Part shown: positions 37,106-48,497 of the stretch, piece by piece | Numbering within the stretch: position 1 is the first letter of the stretch | Layout: the number at the start of each line of letters is the position of its first letter | Assembly: GCA_947471745.1 (NCBI GenBank) | Contig: CANJKZ010000264.1 | Location: 317,501-381,500, forward strand | Direction of reading: 5' to 3' | DNA: 64,000 nt | Source of the DNA: Closterium sp. Naga37s-1 | Lineage: Eukaryota; Streptophyta; Zygnematophyceae; Desmidiales; Closteriaceae | The notes under the pieces: model-generated | What the model was told of the DNA's origin: nothing | What the model saw: only the letters and a program-made list of their open reading frames with translations | The model's database searches: none | Made by a program: the position numbers and the translations under genes

Positions 37106-40100
37106 CTACAGCAAGTGAGGAAGCGTGGGCACAAGGCCTAACAAAGTGCAGAAACGCTGATGATCACCAGGCGGAAGCGCCTTGGTGAATATATCAGCAG
37201 TGTTGGCCCGAGTGGCCACGTAGGTAAGACGAAGCTGGCCACGCTGCTGCAGCTCTCGAGCAAGAAAGTAACGGAGAGTGATGTGCTTTGTTCTGTGCTC
37301 CAGTCTGTGCTCCTGACACAAGGCAATGGCGGCCTTGTTGTCGACGTACAGAACTGGAGGAGAACGAGGCCGCTCTCCCAAGTCGGTCAGCAGGTAGATG
37401 AGCCAGCGCAGCTCCTGTGCAGCCATGGCTGTGGCGTAGATCTCTGCCTCACAGCTGGAGCCGAGAACTGAAGATGAACGCGTAGAATGCCAGGAAACTG
37501 AACCAGAACCAAGGCTGAAGGTATAACCCTGTGACGACCGCTGCGTAGCCTGGTTGTCAACCCAAGAGGCGTCCGAGTGACCTGTGAGGACAACGTCACC
37601 CCGTCCTCCAAGCACGAGCCCCATGCCCGATGTACTGCACAAGTAGCGTAGTACCCTCTTGGCAGCATCCATGTACACCTTTCGGTGCCGACCAGGAGCC
37701 ACGTAGCGAGCCAGAAGGCCAAGAGGGTACGCAAGGTCAGGACGAGTGCAAGTCATCAGGTTTATGAGGCAGCCCACCAACTCTGGGTAAGGACCACTCG
37801 GCTCTACGGACTCGTCCAAAGGTGGAGCTGAGAGCGAGTGACCTGTAGCCAGAGGAGTGGCCTGTGCTGAGGACCAGGTGAAACCGAAGCGCTGAAGGAC
37901 CTGGTGCACCATGTGTGACTGAGTCAGTGTGATGGTGCGGCGTGCTCTGTCCCGGGTGATCTGCAAGCCAAGGTAGGTGCGCAGTTCACCCAGGTCTGTG
38001 CACGTGTGTCTCTTCTGCAGCTCCGACTTCACCAGGGCGAGAGCCTCAGTGTCAGCAGTGGCAAAGACCAAGTCGTCGACGTACACGAGAACGTAGAACG
38101 GCGGCAGCGAAGTGTCGGTGCGCAAAAACAGCGACGGGTCAGCAGTCGACGGAGCAAACCCAAGAGCCGCAAGTGTCGTCCTCAGTGTGTCGTGCCACTC
38201 ACGTGGCGCCTGGCGGAGACCGTAGACCGGCCGCCGGAGGCTCCACTGGGTACCAGGAGGGAACGACCCAGTGAAGCCAGGAGGGCGGCGCAGCTAGATC
38301 TCCTCGTGCAGACTGCCCTGTAAGAAGGCTGTGCTGAAGTCAAGAGAGTGAAGCTCGTAGTCACGCTGAGCGGCAACGTGCAGCAGCACCCGAAGAGTGG
38401 TCATCTTCGGGGTGGGGGAGAAGGTCTGGAAGAAGTCAACTCCCTCTCGCTGACTGAAGCCTTGAGCCACGTAACGAGCCTTGAAGACAGGCGGAGAACC
38501 TGGCGGCCGCTTCACCCTGAAAATCCACATGCCACTGACAATGTTCGCCCCAGGAGGGAGAACCTCGTCGACGTAGGTGCCTGTGGACTTCCAGGATGCC
38601 ATCTCTGCATCCATGGCTGTCTGCCACTGAGAGGAGTACTCACCCGCGATCGCCTCAGCGTAAGAGCGCGGGGTAGGAATGTCTGGTGCATCCGGGTCTC
38701 CCTCAGGGGCAAGCAGCATGGATACGAGATGAGGCGCAGCGGCTGCAAGACACTCAAGGTCCTCCTGCCTGTCCTCAAGGACGTCCGTGCCAAGAGCACA
38801 CTCACCCCCGACGGACGGAGGACAGACAGACGCAGACTCAGCAACAAAACTAGCGGCGTAATGACAACAGCAAAGGCAACAAGCTCAGTGACTAAGGCAG
38901 ACGCAGCACCAGACTCAAACGACGGGTCAGTGACAACAGTGGCAAGCAGACGCGTGACAGTAGAGTGCTCAGCACAAAACCGGTCAGACGCAGGGTCAGC
39001 AACGACAGGCAGAGAGGACGCAGGGGGAGGCGGCAGAGGAATACGCGGTGAAGGAGAGGAAGGACGACGAACTACAAGGGGAGGGCCGGAGACAGCCGGC
39101 TGGCTCTGACGAGGAACACGACGACCGGAACTGACAGGGGAGACAGGACGCGACGCAGGCTCACGACGCTCTGCAAGGCCACCAAGCTGCTCTGTGTACG
39201 GAGAAGGAGCAGGCAGCGGTGAGCCAGGCTGTAACGGAAGACCAGTAGACGAGGGAAGACTGAGAACCTGGCGAAGTGCAGAGTCAGGTGGTGGCTGAGA
39301 CGACGGAGACGGCCTGGCAAAGAACAGGCGTGGCTGAGCAGTGCCACGAGCACGAGAAGCACCAGCCCCTCCAGCAGCTCCAGCACCTCCAGCAGCTCCA
39401 GCAGCTCCAGCAGCTCCAGCACCTCCAGCACCTCCAGCACCCCAAGCACCTCCAGCACCTCCAGCACCTCCAGCACCTCCAGCACCTCCAGCAGCTCCAG
39501 TACCCTCAGCAGCTCCAGCACCGCCAGTAGCTCCAGTACCTCCAGCAGCACCACCACCAGCCCCAGCAACTCCATTACTCCCAGTACGAGCACCTCCGGG
39601 ACCAGCGACACCAGCAGAAGAACCTCCAGCAGGAGAGCCCTGAGGTGCAGAAGTGGGACGCTGACGGCGACCGTACCAGTCGTGCAGCTGCTGGGAGGTG
39701 AGGGGCACACGCGGACGAAGACGGCTACTCCAAGGAGACTGCGTAACAGCAGTCTCAGAACCCTCAGGCGACTCACCCCCAGACTCAGCACCTCCAGACG
39801 CAGTACCCCGAGACGCAGCACCTCCAGGCTCCTCACGCGCAGGCTCAGCACCTCCAGGCTCCACACGCTCAGCGCCCCCAGACTCAGCACCCCCAAGCTC
39901 CGCACCCCCAGGGACAGCACCACTCGCAGCAGGACCGGAGTCACTAGTGACCTCAACAGGCGCAGGCGCAGGGGGGTCTACCTGAGAGACACCTGAAGGA
40001 GCAGGACCTGGCGCAGGGAGGGGGTCTACCTGGGGAGGACCTGGGGCGAGAAAGAGCGGCGAGGGGGGGCGAGGAGCAGTGCGGAAGGGGAAGAGGCGGT

Positions 40101-42887
40101 AAAAGGGGACCGTCTCGTCAAAGGTGACGTCCTAAGACGCAAAGACACGGCGCGAGGCGGGGTCGTAAAACTGCCAGCCAGGCGCGTCAGGGACAAAGCC
40201 AAGGAAGACGCAAGGAATGGCGTGAGGGGAGAGCTTGTCCGCGCTGGTATCGCGGACAAAGGCACGAGCACCCCAGACCCGGAAACGCGACGCGTCGCCA
40301 ACCTTCCCCGTCCACAGCAGTGTGGGCGAGGTCTCCGGCAAGGAGACACGGGGCCAAAGGTTGAGCTGATGCGCGGCGTACCGGAACGCAAACGGCCACA
40401 GAAAATGGGGGGCAGCCGCATGGATCATGGAGGTACGAGCGACCTCCATGACTAAGCCAATGCGACGCTCAGCAACCCCATTCTGCTGCGGAGAGGCCGG
40501 AAGCATGAAAGTCTGGCGGATGCCGTGCTCCGCACAGAAGGTTGCCAAGAGGTCTGAGGAGAACTCACCACCTCGGTCAGAGTGCAGACGCAGGACAGGA
40601 AAGTCCGACTGGAACTGCTCGCGGAGCTGGAGACGAGTAGCGCGGATCCAGGGGATCAAAACATCAGGGACATCCGCCTTGCGCTGCAAGGGGAAGACCG
40701 TGGTGTAGCGCGTGTAGTCGTCGACAACCAGCAGGAAGTACCGCTCGTGGCCCTGTCCACGGACGCGGGCTGGGCCCCACACGTCCAGGTGGAGAGTCTG
40801 CAGTGGAGCCTTTGTGGGAGGGAACGAGGAGGAGTGAGGAGCGGCGCGCTGCCGCCCCTCGACGCAGGGAATGCAGGGCGGCGCAGGAGAGGGAGGGAGG
40901 GGAGGCAGAGACCTGGGAAGACCAGAAACCAGGAAGCGGGAGTGCATGCTGCGTAGGCGAGGCAGGGAGGGGTGACCAAGGCGGTGGTGCCACAGCAGAG
41001 TGTCGTGCGACAGCCGGCGACACTCACACTGTGTAGCTACCTGAGCAGACGCGTGCAACTGGGGAGACAAAGGGGCGGAGCGTGACGCAGTGGTGAGGGT
41101 GTACAGACTGGACCCTGGCGCACGAGCGAACGTGGCCAGGTGGCGACCAGTCTGGGAGCACGTGCAAATCGCCACACGCTGCCGGCCAGGGGTGAAGGTG
41201 TCAACCCCCGCATCCTGGAGGACAGCGTTACTCACCAAGTTCGTAGAGAACGAGGGGAGGTGGAGACCAGACAGCTCACCAGACGGGACCGCCGGACACG
41301 GAAGCACAGTGGAAGACCGTGCAAGCACTAGGCCCCCAGAGGGGTCAGCCAGTGAGACAGGAACAGGTGCAGGGAGGGGAGTGACTGTGGTACTGTCGCG
41401 AAAGAAACAGCGGGAAGCACCAGAGTCAAGTGTAAAGGTGTGCAAAGCCTGTGCAGGCGCAGTACCAAGGGGAGCAGACTCACAAGCACCTAGTGCTGCA
41501 GGGGCTATACCAGGGGCTATACCAGGATCCGGCGGCACACACAAGTAGCAATCACCCTCAGCACTAACAGACAAGGCATACATAGCAGCAAGAATTGCCT
41601 CATAGTCAAGATCAAAGATAGGTACATCACGCCTAAGCAAGTCTGCCCAGTTGGGGAACTCAGGAGCATCAGGAAACTTGGAGCGCCAGGCGTCGCTAAG
41701 CCGAGCGAAGCAGCGCTGCTCAGTGTGAAAACCTGTGCACTGGCGACCAGCGCGGGGACCTGTGCGGATGATATAGGGGCAGCGACCAGGACCCCCAGAA
41801 GCCCCACGCCCGGCATACCAGTCAAGAAGCTGCTGGGAAGTGGGGGTCTGGCGCTGACGCTGATGCTGCTGCTGCTGCTGCTGCTGCGGCTGCTGCTGGC
41901 CCTGACCACCAATGCCACTACCGCTCCCTCCTCCCCCACCGCCGCTGCTGCCCCCTCCACCGCTCCTAGTGCCTCCGCCGCCCCCACCACCACCTCCACC
42001 GCCTCCACCCCCACGACCACCCCCACCACCTCCACCTCCCCCGCCGCCTGCACCACCGCCACCTCCACCGCCACCCCCACCTCCCCTGCCACCCCTGCCG
42101 CCCCTGCCGCTGCGACGCTTCCCACTAGGAGCGGAAGCAGCTCCGACCCCCTCAGCACCAAGGTAGTCGTGAGCAGCAACTGCGGAGGCGTAGGAGGGGG
42201 TGAGAGGGGAGGGGGAGCACCCCTCAAAGAGGGGAGAGCGAGGAGTGCCACGAGCAGCACCTACAGCAAGGATGTTCTTCTCTGCTGCGAGGAGGTGCTT
42301 CTCAAAGTCGTCGACAGTGAGAGTGGTGGGGTCTAGCGCTAGGAAGTGGTCCCTGACAGAGCTAAGAGTGTCAGGGAGGCAGGTGACGAGGAAATAGAGA
42401 GTGAAGTACATCGGAGGGGGGGGAGGTTTGCGGCGCAGAACTCGGCTGAAAGGGCGGCACGAAAGCGAGAGTCAATAGCGCGCAGGTGAGAAACTAGGTC
42501 CTCAGCAGTGGTGAACGAGGAAAGATCGGGGAACAGGTACGGTAGCATGAGTCGACCTATGGCTGCAGTGGTCGGGGAGGAGTAGCGCGCAACTACAGCG
42601 TCGTACAGTGTCTTAGCAGTTCTGTGCTGGCTGAAATGCGCTCGCTCAGTAATCGGCAGGTGGTTCCTAATAGCTAGGCGTGCAGCAGCATCACGAGTCT
42701 GCCACTGGGAGCGTTCTAGAGCAGGAGCATCAGCAACAGGAGTAACGGCAGTGCCAGAGACGTAATCAAACAGGGAAACGCCCTCTTTGGCATCAGTCAG
42801 AAGGAACAGCTGGAGATCGTCTAACCACACAGTGAAATCGATGGGACGACCGTCAAGCTCGAACGCTAGAACGTTAGGCGTCGCCAT
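37106..42887 (-). pseudogene. Element G gag-pol polyprotein with frameshifts and nonsense codons
   Basis: Starts MATPNVLAFELDG at 42887. Domains in order: gag; long Gly tract with Gln run; finger C-X13-C-X3-H-X4-C; protease LDSGASRCFFRD; pre-integrase HHRLGHPS; integrase HLDVWGP...LHSDRGGEF...NGVAERR; repeat linker rich in 'GGAGAAGGAG'; RT with YVDDLVFA; RNase H with SDASW and CEAEIYA. Breaks: a one-base shortfall in the G run at about 42415-42423 (same site as the break in A); TAG at 40134-40132 (Gln in B); an indel near 38870; TAG at 38296-38294 (Trp in B). Between breaks the frame is well conserved. Confidence -1.
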
Positions 42888-43911
42888 ATTGGCTTAAGGC
42901 AGCAGGCAGAGGCAGCAGGCACCAGGTAGGAGGCAGGAGGCGGAGGCAGGAGGCAGAGGCAGGAGGCAGCAGGCAGGCGGCAGCAGGCAGCAGGCAGCAG
43001 GCAGGCAGCAGGCAAGCAGCAGGCAGGCGGCAGCAGGCAGCAAGCAGGCAGGCGGCAGCAGGCAACAAGCAGCAGGCAGGCAGCAAGCAGGCAGCAGGCA
43101 GGCTGCAGGCAGGCGGAAGCAGGCAGCAAGCAGGCAGGCGGCAGGCAGGCGGCAGCAGGCAGCAAGCAGGCAGGCGGCAGCAGGCAGCAAGCAGCTGGCA
43201 GGCAGCAGGCAGGCAGCAGGCAGGCTGCAGGCAGGCGGCAGCAGGCAGCAAGCAGCAGGCAGGCAGCAGGCAGGCAGCAGGCAGGCGGCAGCAGGCAGCA
43301 AGCAGGCAGGCAAGCAGGCGGCAGGCAGGCGGTAGCAGGCAGCAAGCAGGCAGGCAGCAAGCAGCAGGCAGGCGGCAGCAGGCAGCAGGCAGGAGCGGCC
43401 TGAGGGCTGCGTGAGGCTGCTGGCTGCGTGAGGCTGCTGGCTGCGTGTGGCGGCTTGCTGCACGAGGCTGCAGGCTGCGCGTGGCTACGGGCAGCTCTCG
43501 CGGCCGCAGGCTGCGTGCGGCGACGGGCTGCGCGGGCTGCGGGCTGCTTGCAGCTGCGGGCTGTGCGTGGCGACAGGCAGCGTGCGCGGCTGCAATCTGC
43601 GTGCGGCTGCGGGCTGCGCTGGGCGACGGGCCGCACGTGCGCGGCTGCGGGCTGGTCGCTAAGCTGCGGGCTACGCTGGGCGACGGGCCGCGCTGGCGTG
43701 GCCTAACCAGGTTGCGCGCGGGCGGCTTAAGGGGCGCACAGGCGGGGCCGAAACGGGCTACGCGGGCTGCTGAAGCGGCGCACGTGGGAAAAAAAAAAAA
43801 GGACCGCCCGAGGCGCGCGCGGGCAGCCGAGGCGCGCACGGGCACTAGACGAGGCAGACAGGTATGGTGGGCCCTAATCCTAGGTCCTAAGGACCTATGC
43901 TCTAGATGCCA
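42888..43911 (-). repeat. Element G leader: CAGGCAGG-type tandem repeat and primer-binding site
   Basis: 42895-43400 is dense repeat of plus-strand GGCAGCAGGCAGGCGGCAG; 43400-43700 is GGCTGCGTGCGGC-type repeat. Cys/Leu/Pro/Ala-rich ORFs of 180-350 codons here are repeat artefacts. Ends with primer site TGGCATCTAGAGC at 43911. Confidence -1.
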
Positions 43912-44047
43912 TGTTAGAATCCTAGGCAAAAAGTGTGTCGACTATCGAGAGGGTTGGTACAAAGGAGAAACCTAAGGGGTTGTACCCCACAGTGAGTACC
44001 CCACTAAGCCTGCCCAAACTATAACATATATATACATATGTTTGACA
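43912..44047 (-). repeat. Element G, 5' LTR
   Basis: 136 bp; one mismatch to 36744-36879; followed by ATTTC. Confidence -1.
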
Positions 44048-44052
44048 ATTTC

Positions 44053-44521
44053 TGTACTTTAATCTAACATATCCATGTCAAGAGGGTAAACTGGATGGTG
44101 TTGGGCTGAAAACTAAGTGTTTCCAATAGATGGTTCTGTTTTTGTCACTGCCTGAAGAGTTCGACCGGCGTGAGAAATGTGACTAGAAAGCGACGACCAA
44201 TCAACGTTGAGGAAGTCCAGGTTGATTACACCTGAGAACCCGCTCGGGACTAATCTGAGTATGCATGATGTTGGCCGGTGAAAGTGGAATTGATGAAGTG
44301 AGCTAGGATTTCACTTGAGGGTCAAAGGCAAAGGCACCGAGCTAGCATTTATATATAAATAAGCAAAACCATACATAAACGCCTACGCCAAGCCGACATG
44401 GAAAGGCTAAAGGACGGTGATCATTGTCGTATGGGGTGTGGTGTATATTTTATACCACTTACTATTATTCACTGGCTTTTGAGACAAATAGCAGGCACAA
44501 TATTGCTCACCGTAACCCCAC
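44053..44521. other. Spacer downstream of unknown gene copy 2
   Basis: AT-rich, no supported ORF. It is the 3' flank of the minus-strand gene and was contiguous with 36619-36743 before G inserted. Confidence -1.
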
Positions 44522-46572
44522 TCAGGGTGTGAACAAATAATCGTCTACACCAACTGCCCTACCACCAAAAAGCGGGTGATTCATGGCAGGGCGCCAGTTC
44601 TGACAGGCACCACTTTCTAGGAAAACCGAGGAGCGCATGCATTGTGCAGATTGGATCTCCTCGCCGCGAAACTCCTTGCATGGCAAGATTGGTCTCATCA
44701 AGCCTACCTGTCGCCCTCCACTCCCACCACTCTTGGAAGCCAAGCACTCTGAAAAGGAGCTCGTGATACCGTTACATGAGACCTTATGCCTTGCTGCTTC
44801 ACTCAATGCCTCCTCGACATGACGAGATGAGTCCGATTGCACACTCCTGCTGTTCACCTCCACATGCCTCTGCCCTTCAGCAACTGGCGTTGTTGTCAAC
44901 CCTATTGTCATACTCACCCCTTCGCTCCGCCTGTCCCCACCATTCACCAGGAGCATCTGCCTCCCACTGCTACACGTACCCCCTTTCCTATGCTCCGGAC
45001 TCCACGAATGCAGCCCACCCACCTTACACCACCCACTATCCGGCGACCTAATGATAATATCTGAACGCTCCAAAGCGCCTCCTCCCATTTCCTGCTCCCT
45101 AGTCCTCCTCCCCCGACCCTCGTCTGCTTCGGTGCTACGGTCCACCCAAAAGCCAGGCTCGGAGCCCATGCGGCGTATGCGCCTGCGATGTGTTTGCCGC
45201 GGCATGGGTGTGGGGCTGTGAGGCTGCCAATCATGTTGCTCTCCTTGGTTTCTGACTCCCTTCAGCTCCAAGGGCGGCTTGTGATCATCCTGATTCGGTC
45301 TCTTCTCCTGTCCACCGATCCCCTTAACGCCAAGTGAGGCACACTTGGAAGCAGCTGGTGCATGCAAGGGCAGGTCACATGTAGAAGCATCTGGTGAATG
45401 CATCCTACTCCCTCCTGTCCCGGCCACCTCAGCTGCTGCTGCAATCTTCTGCACTGGCAATTGCTGCGTTGACAGTTGCTCTGCTAGCAAGCCCTGAGCT
45501 GGCAGATTCTGCAGCGGAAGCTTCTGCACAGGTTCTGGTTGCACTGGCGTTTCCGTCGCAAGCTCTTGGTGCGTCGAAGGGTGCTGCTGTCGAGGGAATG
45601 ACGTTGAGGAGTGGCGGAAGCGAGGCGGGTCATTGTCCTTGGCATTGTCAAGGCCGCAGAACAGCCGATGCTCCGTGGCAGGCCGGAAGTGCGGGGCAGT
45701 CCCCTTGCCCTTAGCCAGACTTCCAACAGCGTGCGGCACAAGGGGAATGCACCCTTCTGAGAAACTTCCGTGAGAAGCGCTTCTCTGCGTCCTGCGCCTC
45801 CCAGAGTCCTTGAGCGCCTCTGCCGAGTCCTGGAACGCCTCGTTCAGTCTCACTGACATGGCCCAAGCTTCATGCGAAACTGCCCGGTCTCTCGTAGACC
45901 CACCATGATGCGAAGGAGAGTCGTCATGAGTGATGATGGCGTAGTCAAGCGACGTCTCGCACGTTCCTTCGGTTCGGCTGCGCCGCAGCAGCGGAGGTGC
46001 TCCATGCGACGGCCCTGGAAGGCTCGGACATGCCGGGACATGAATGGAGTCGACGTCGTTGCGGGGATATGATTTGGAAATCTGATGTGGCGGGGCGATG
46101 CGGATGGGCAGCGGGCGACGGAGAAAATTGGTGGCCCCGGCCAATGGCTCCAGTCCATGCTCGTCCACCGGTGATGCCTTGGGGGCTTATTCGCCGTCGA
46201 TCCTCCACCGTTGGATCCACCCTTGTATCCACCAAGAGAACCGTTGGATGCCATATCGCATGACGCCGTGCTGTTGGTTCGGCTTGTCGATGGGCTTGCA
46301 TGGTGATCCCAGGGATTGGTGGCGCGACTGGAAGTAGCAGCCGTGGCGGGATGATCCCAAGGGCTGGCTGGGGAGTGCCGTTTGGGGCGGAAGATGGGCG
46401 ACACAGGAGCGTGCAACGAGCGCCATAACGATCCCACGCCCCATCCTCCCGCGCTGCCGCTGCCGCTGCTGCTGTTGCAGCTGCTGCTAGTAGCAGTGCT
46501 ACTGCCACCGTGACAGAACGAGAACGAATCGCATGGATTTAGGGTTGATGCCTCCCTCGGATGGCATGCCAT
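44522..46572 (-). pseudogene. Unknown gene, copy 2: N-terminally truncated and frameshifted
   Basis: Homologous to 1564-4272. The upstream part (46572 leftward) encodes GGSSTATSSS...HAPVSPIFRPKRHS...RTNSTASCDMASNG...NKPPRHHRWTSMDWSHW. The downstream part (46168 to TGA 44524-44522) encodes HVPACPSLPG...APPLLRRSRTEGTCETS...EHRLFCGLDN... and the C-terminus CQNWRPAMNHPLFGG...DDYLFTP. They are in different frames. Comparing nucleotides, copy 2 reads ACATGAATGGAGTC where copy 1 reads ACATGCATTGGAGTC, a one-base loss at about 46040. Homology with copy 1 stops near 46520, so roughly the first 270 codons of copy 1 are missing. A spliced or alternative product cannot be excluded. Confidence -1.
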
Positions 46573-47963
46573 CCGATAGGGTTTTAGTTTTTTTCTGCCC
46601 TGGGCAGCATGTCGTCAAGTCGTCAACAGGTCGTCAGGCTTGACGACCCGTTTCCGCTGAGATGTTCTCGTCGGAGGAAACTAGCGGGATGGGGAAGGTG
46701 GGGGGGGGGGGGGAAGGTGGTGTTGCGCAGGAATGAACGGAATGCATTCGTGCACGGTTTGTGGTGATTGATTCTTGAAGCGAGATGTGGCGAGAATTGT
46801 CTTGTTATGTGATCCACATGATCCTTATTCTGGGTTTGGTTGGGGGGAATGAGTGATAGACACGTGTGAAGCCGTGAGAATCATGGAATCACCATTATAG
46901 TTACAGAGACATTTCCCCTTCATTCCTGTCGATTGTACATTTGTTTCGGGCGAAGGGGAGAGAGAGCTCGAATTGAATATTCGAGAGGAGGCCTGAAATA
47001 AGCAGGCATCCGAAAGGTCAGTGGACCAATAACGTCCGCGCCGAAAGTTTCACAGACACAGTGCAGGTGGCCACAGTTTTCACCTAAAGGGGACCGTTTT
47101 CAGGACTACAGAGAACAACATATGTAAATTACCTGAAAGTACACCTAGCCCGCGCTAATTTCAAAAACTTCGCACCGAGCCGCGATTCTGCCACCTGCGC
47201 AAGGGATAATTGTGTAGTGAGTCAGCACCTAGCTTTCTGTGCTGACGGGGCGGATTTGCCTTCCGCGTGTGTCGAGCGAGAAAGTTACGAAGCAAAAACT
47301 GTATGGTTTTGAAGTGTTTCTCTGTGTTTGAGAGTGGTTCGGCAAGAATTTTGATAATGGGATGATGCACTAGCATGTCATCCCACAGCATCGTAATGTT
47401 CTGCTGACCATTCACCATGCCAGGTGTGCTGTAACCCCACCATGCGATGACAAACCCTTTGAAATTGGGGGGACTAAAATTGGCGCGGGCTAGGTGTATC
47501 ACGTTCTCAGGCACGTCTTTTTCACCATGCATGGCTCCCTTGCCCCACTGGAGGATAATGGGGGTTTCGTTACCGCCCAATGCACATCCGTCGATCTCGC
47601 GCTGCTGGACAGAGGGAGGGAGATGTTGTGGGATTCGGGCTTTGATGTGCTGTCAGCCTCAGTTCACCTGCCTCCTCGCCGCACATCACACGCATGGACA
47701 CCACGAGTCGAATGATTATAGATTGCCCGGCCTATCACCATATGTACACCAGATGCTCAACAAGCCACCCATATCTCTATCAGGACAGACTGGCTGACGG
47801 GAGAAACATTATGCAAGGTGAAGTGCATGCAGAAAGGAGTTTTGAATCATTGCTGTTACTATTTCAACAAAATCTGTAGTGGGATTATGTGTACGATATC
47901 ATAACCCTGTTTGAGAAATAATCTACAATTTTGGTGGTACATTTCACAGCAGTTACACAAGTC
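46573..47963. other. Spacer right of copy 2, mostly without recognisable content
   Basis: Starts with the T-rich repeat shared with 36670-36745 and a short inverted repeat GTCGTCAAG...CTTGACGAC near 46612-46655. One unrecognised ORF lies at 47161-47640; otherwise I see no gene. A G run occurs near 46700. Confidence -1.
47161..47640 (-). other. Unrecognised ORF or exon remnant
   Basis: Open minus-strand frame; the ATG is at 47580 but the frame extends upstream (REIDGCALGGNETPII). It encodes ILQWGKGAMHGEKDVPENV, FKGFVIAWWGYSTPGM and MLWDDMLVHHPIIKILAEPL. Composition resembles a real globular protein (Trp, Ile, Asn-rich, no repeats), unlike the neighbouring shadow ORFs. I do not recognise the family. 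The part after about LLRNFLAR turns basic and may be intron or degenerate. Could be an exon fragment captured with the host-like segment. Confidence -1.
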
Positions 47964-48122
47964 ACGTTTGCTGCGATCAGATGTTGATCGACCCTATGAT
48001 CACCTCAGGAAGGTTCGCACACATTTGGTTGGTAGTGGTGGGCCATTGTCCTCAATTCAGAGTGGATGTAAAATGATTGAGATGATAAGAACATGCAAAT
48101 ACAGGAATATAAATAAGATTAC

Positions 48123-48467
48123 TGTTAGAATTTGAAATGAGTTTGAAGGATCGTAGTCTTAGGATGGTAGCTTCCTGTCGTAGCGGAAGTCTTATATGAG
48201 TGACTTGTAACAGGATCAATGTCTCTGAAATCAAGTATATTATAAAATGACAAACATACAAAATATATAGCTAGAGTAAAGTACATGTTCGCCTACTGTA
48301 CTGTGCTATTCTTATCTTGAAACGGTACGTAACTACTCGCGAAGTCTATAGCTACGTGCTGACGTCATCCTAGGTCGCGTAGCGCTTTGCTGACGTCAGC
48401 CTATCGGTTCTTTACTGTACTACACGAATTTCCTTGAAGTGCTTTATGTCTCGATATTATCTCAACA
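48123..48467 (-). repeat. Element F, 3' LTR
   Basis: 345 bp, TGTTAGAATTTG...CTCAACA; a C-rich stretch CTCCCCTTCACTTC at 48468 is the polypurine tract on the minus strand. Confidence -1.
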
Positions 48468-48497
48468 CTCCCCTTCACTTCTAGGAGTTCGGTGTAG

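Larger units (their letters stand above)
36744..44047 (-). mobile_element. Element G: copia retrotransposon with broken ORFs
   Basis: 7304 bp; 136-bp LTRs (36744-36879, 43912-44047) with one difference; perfect target duplication ATTTC (36739-36743, 44048-44052). Minus-strand order: 5' LTR, primer site TGGCATCTAGAGC, CAGGCAGGCGG-type leader, gag-pol, 3' module, polypurine tract. It inserted in the host-like segment downstream of unknown gene copy 2. One LTR mismatch with several coding breaks suggests it was copied from an already defective master or that the breaks arose quickly. Confidence -1.

Noticed and set aside
42866..43929. Cys/Leu/Pro/Ala-rich ORF up to 351 codons in front of element G gag
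   Set aside because: Overlapping frames read from the CAGGCAGG repeat leader; not conserved in other elements.
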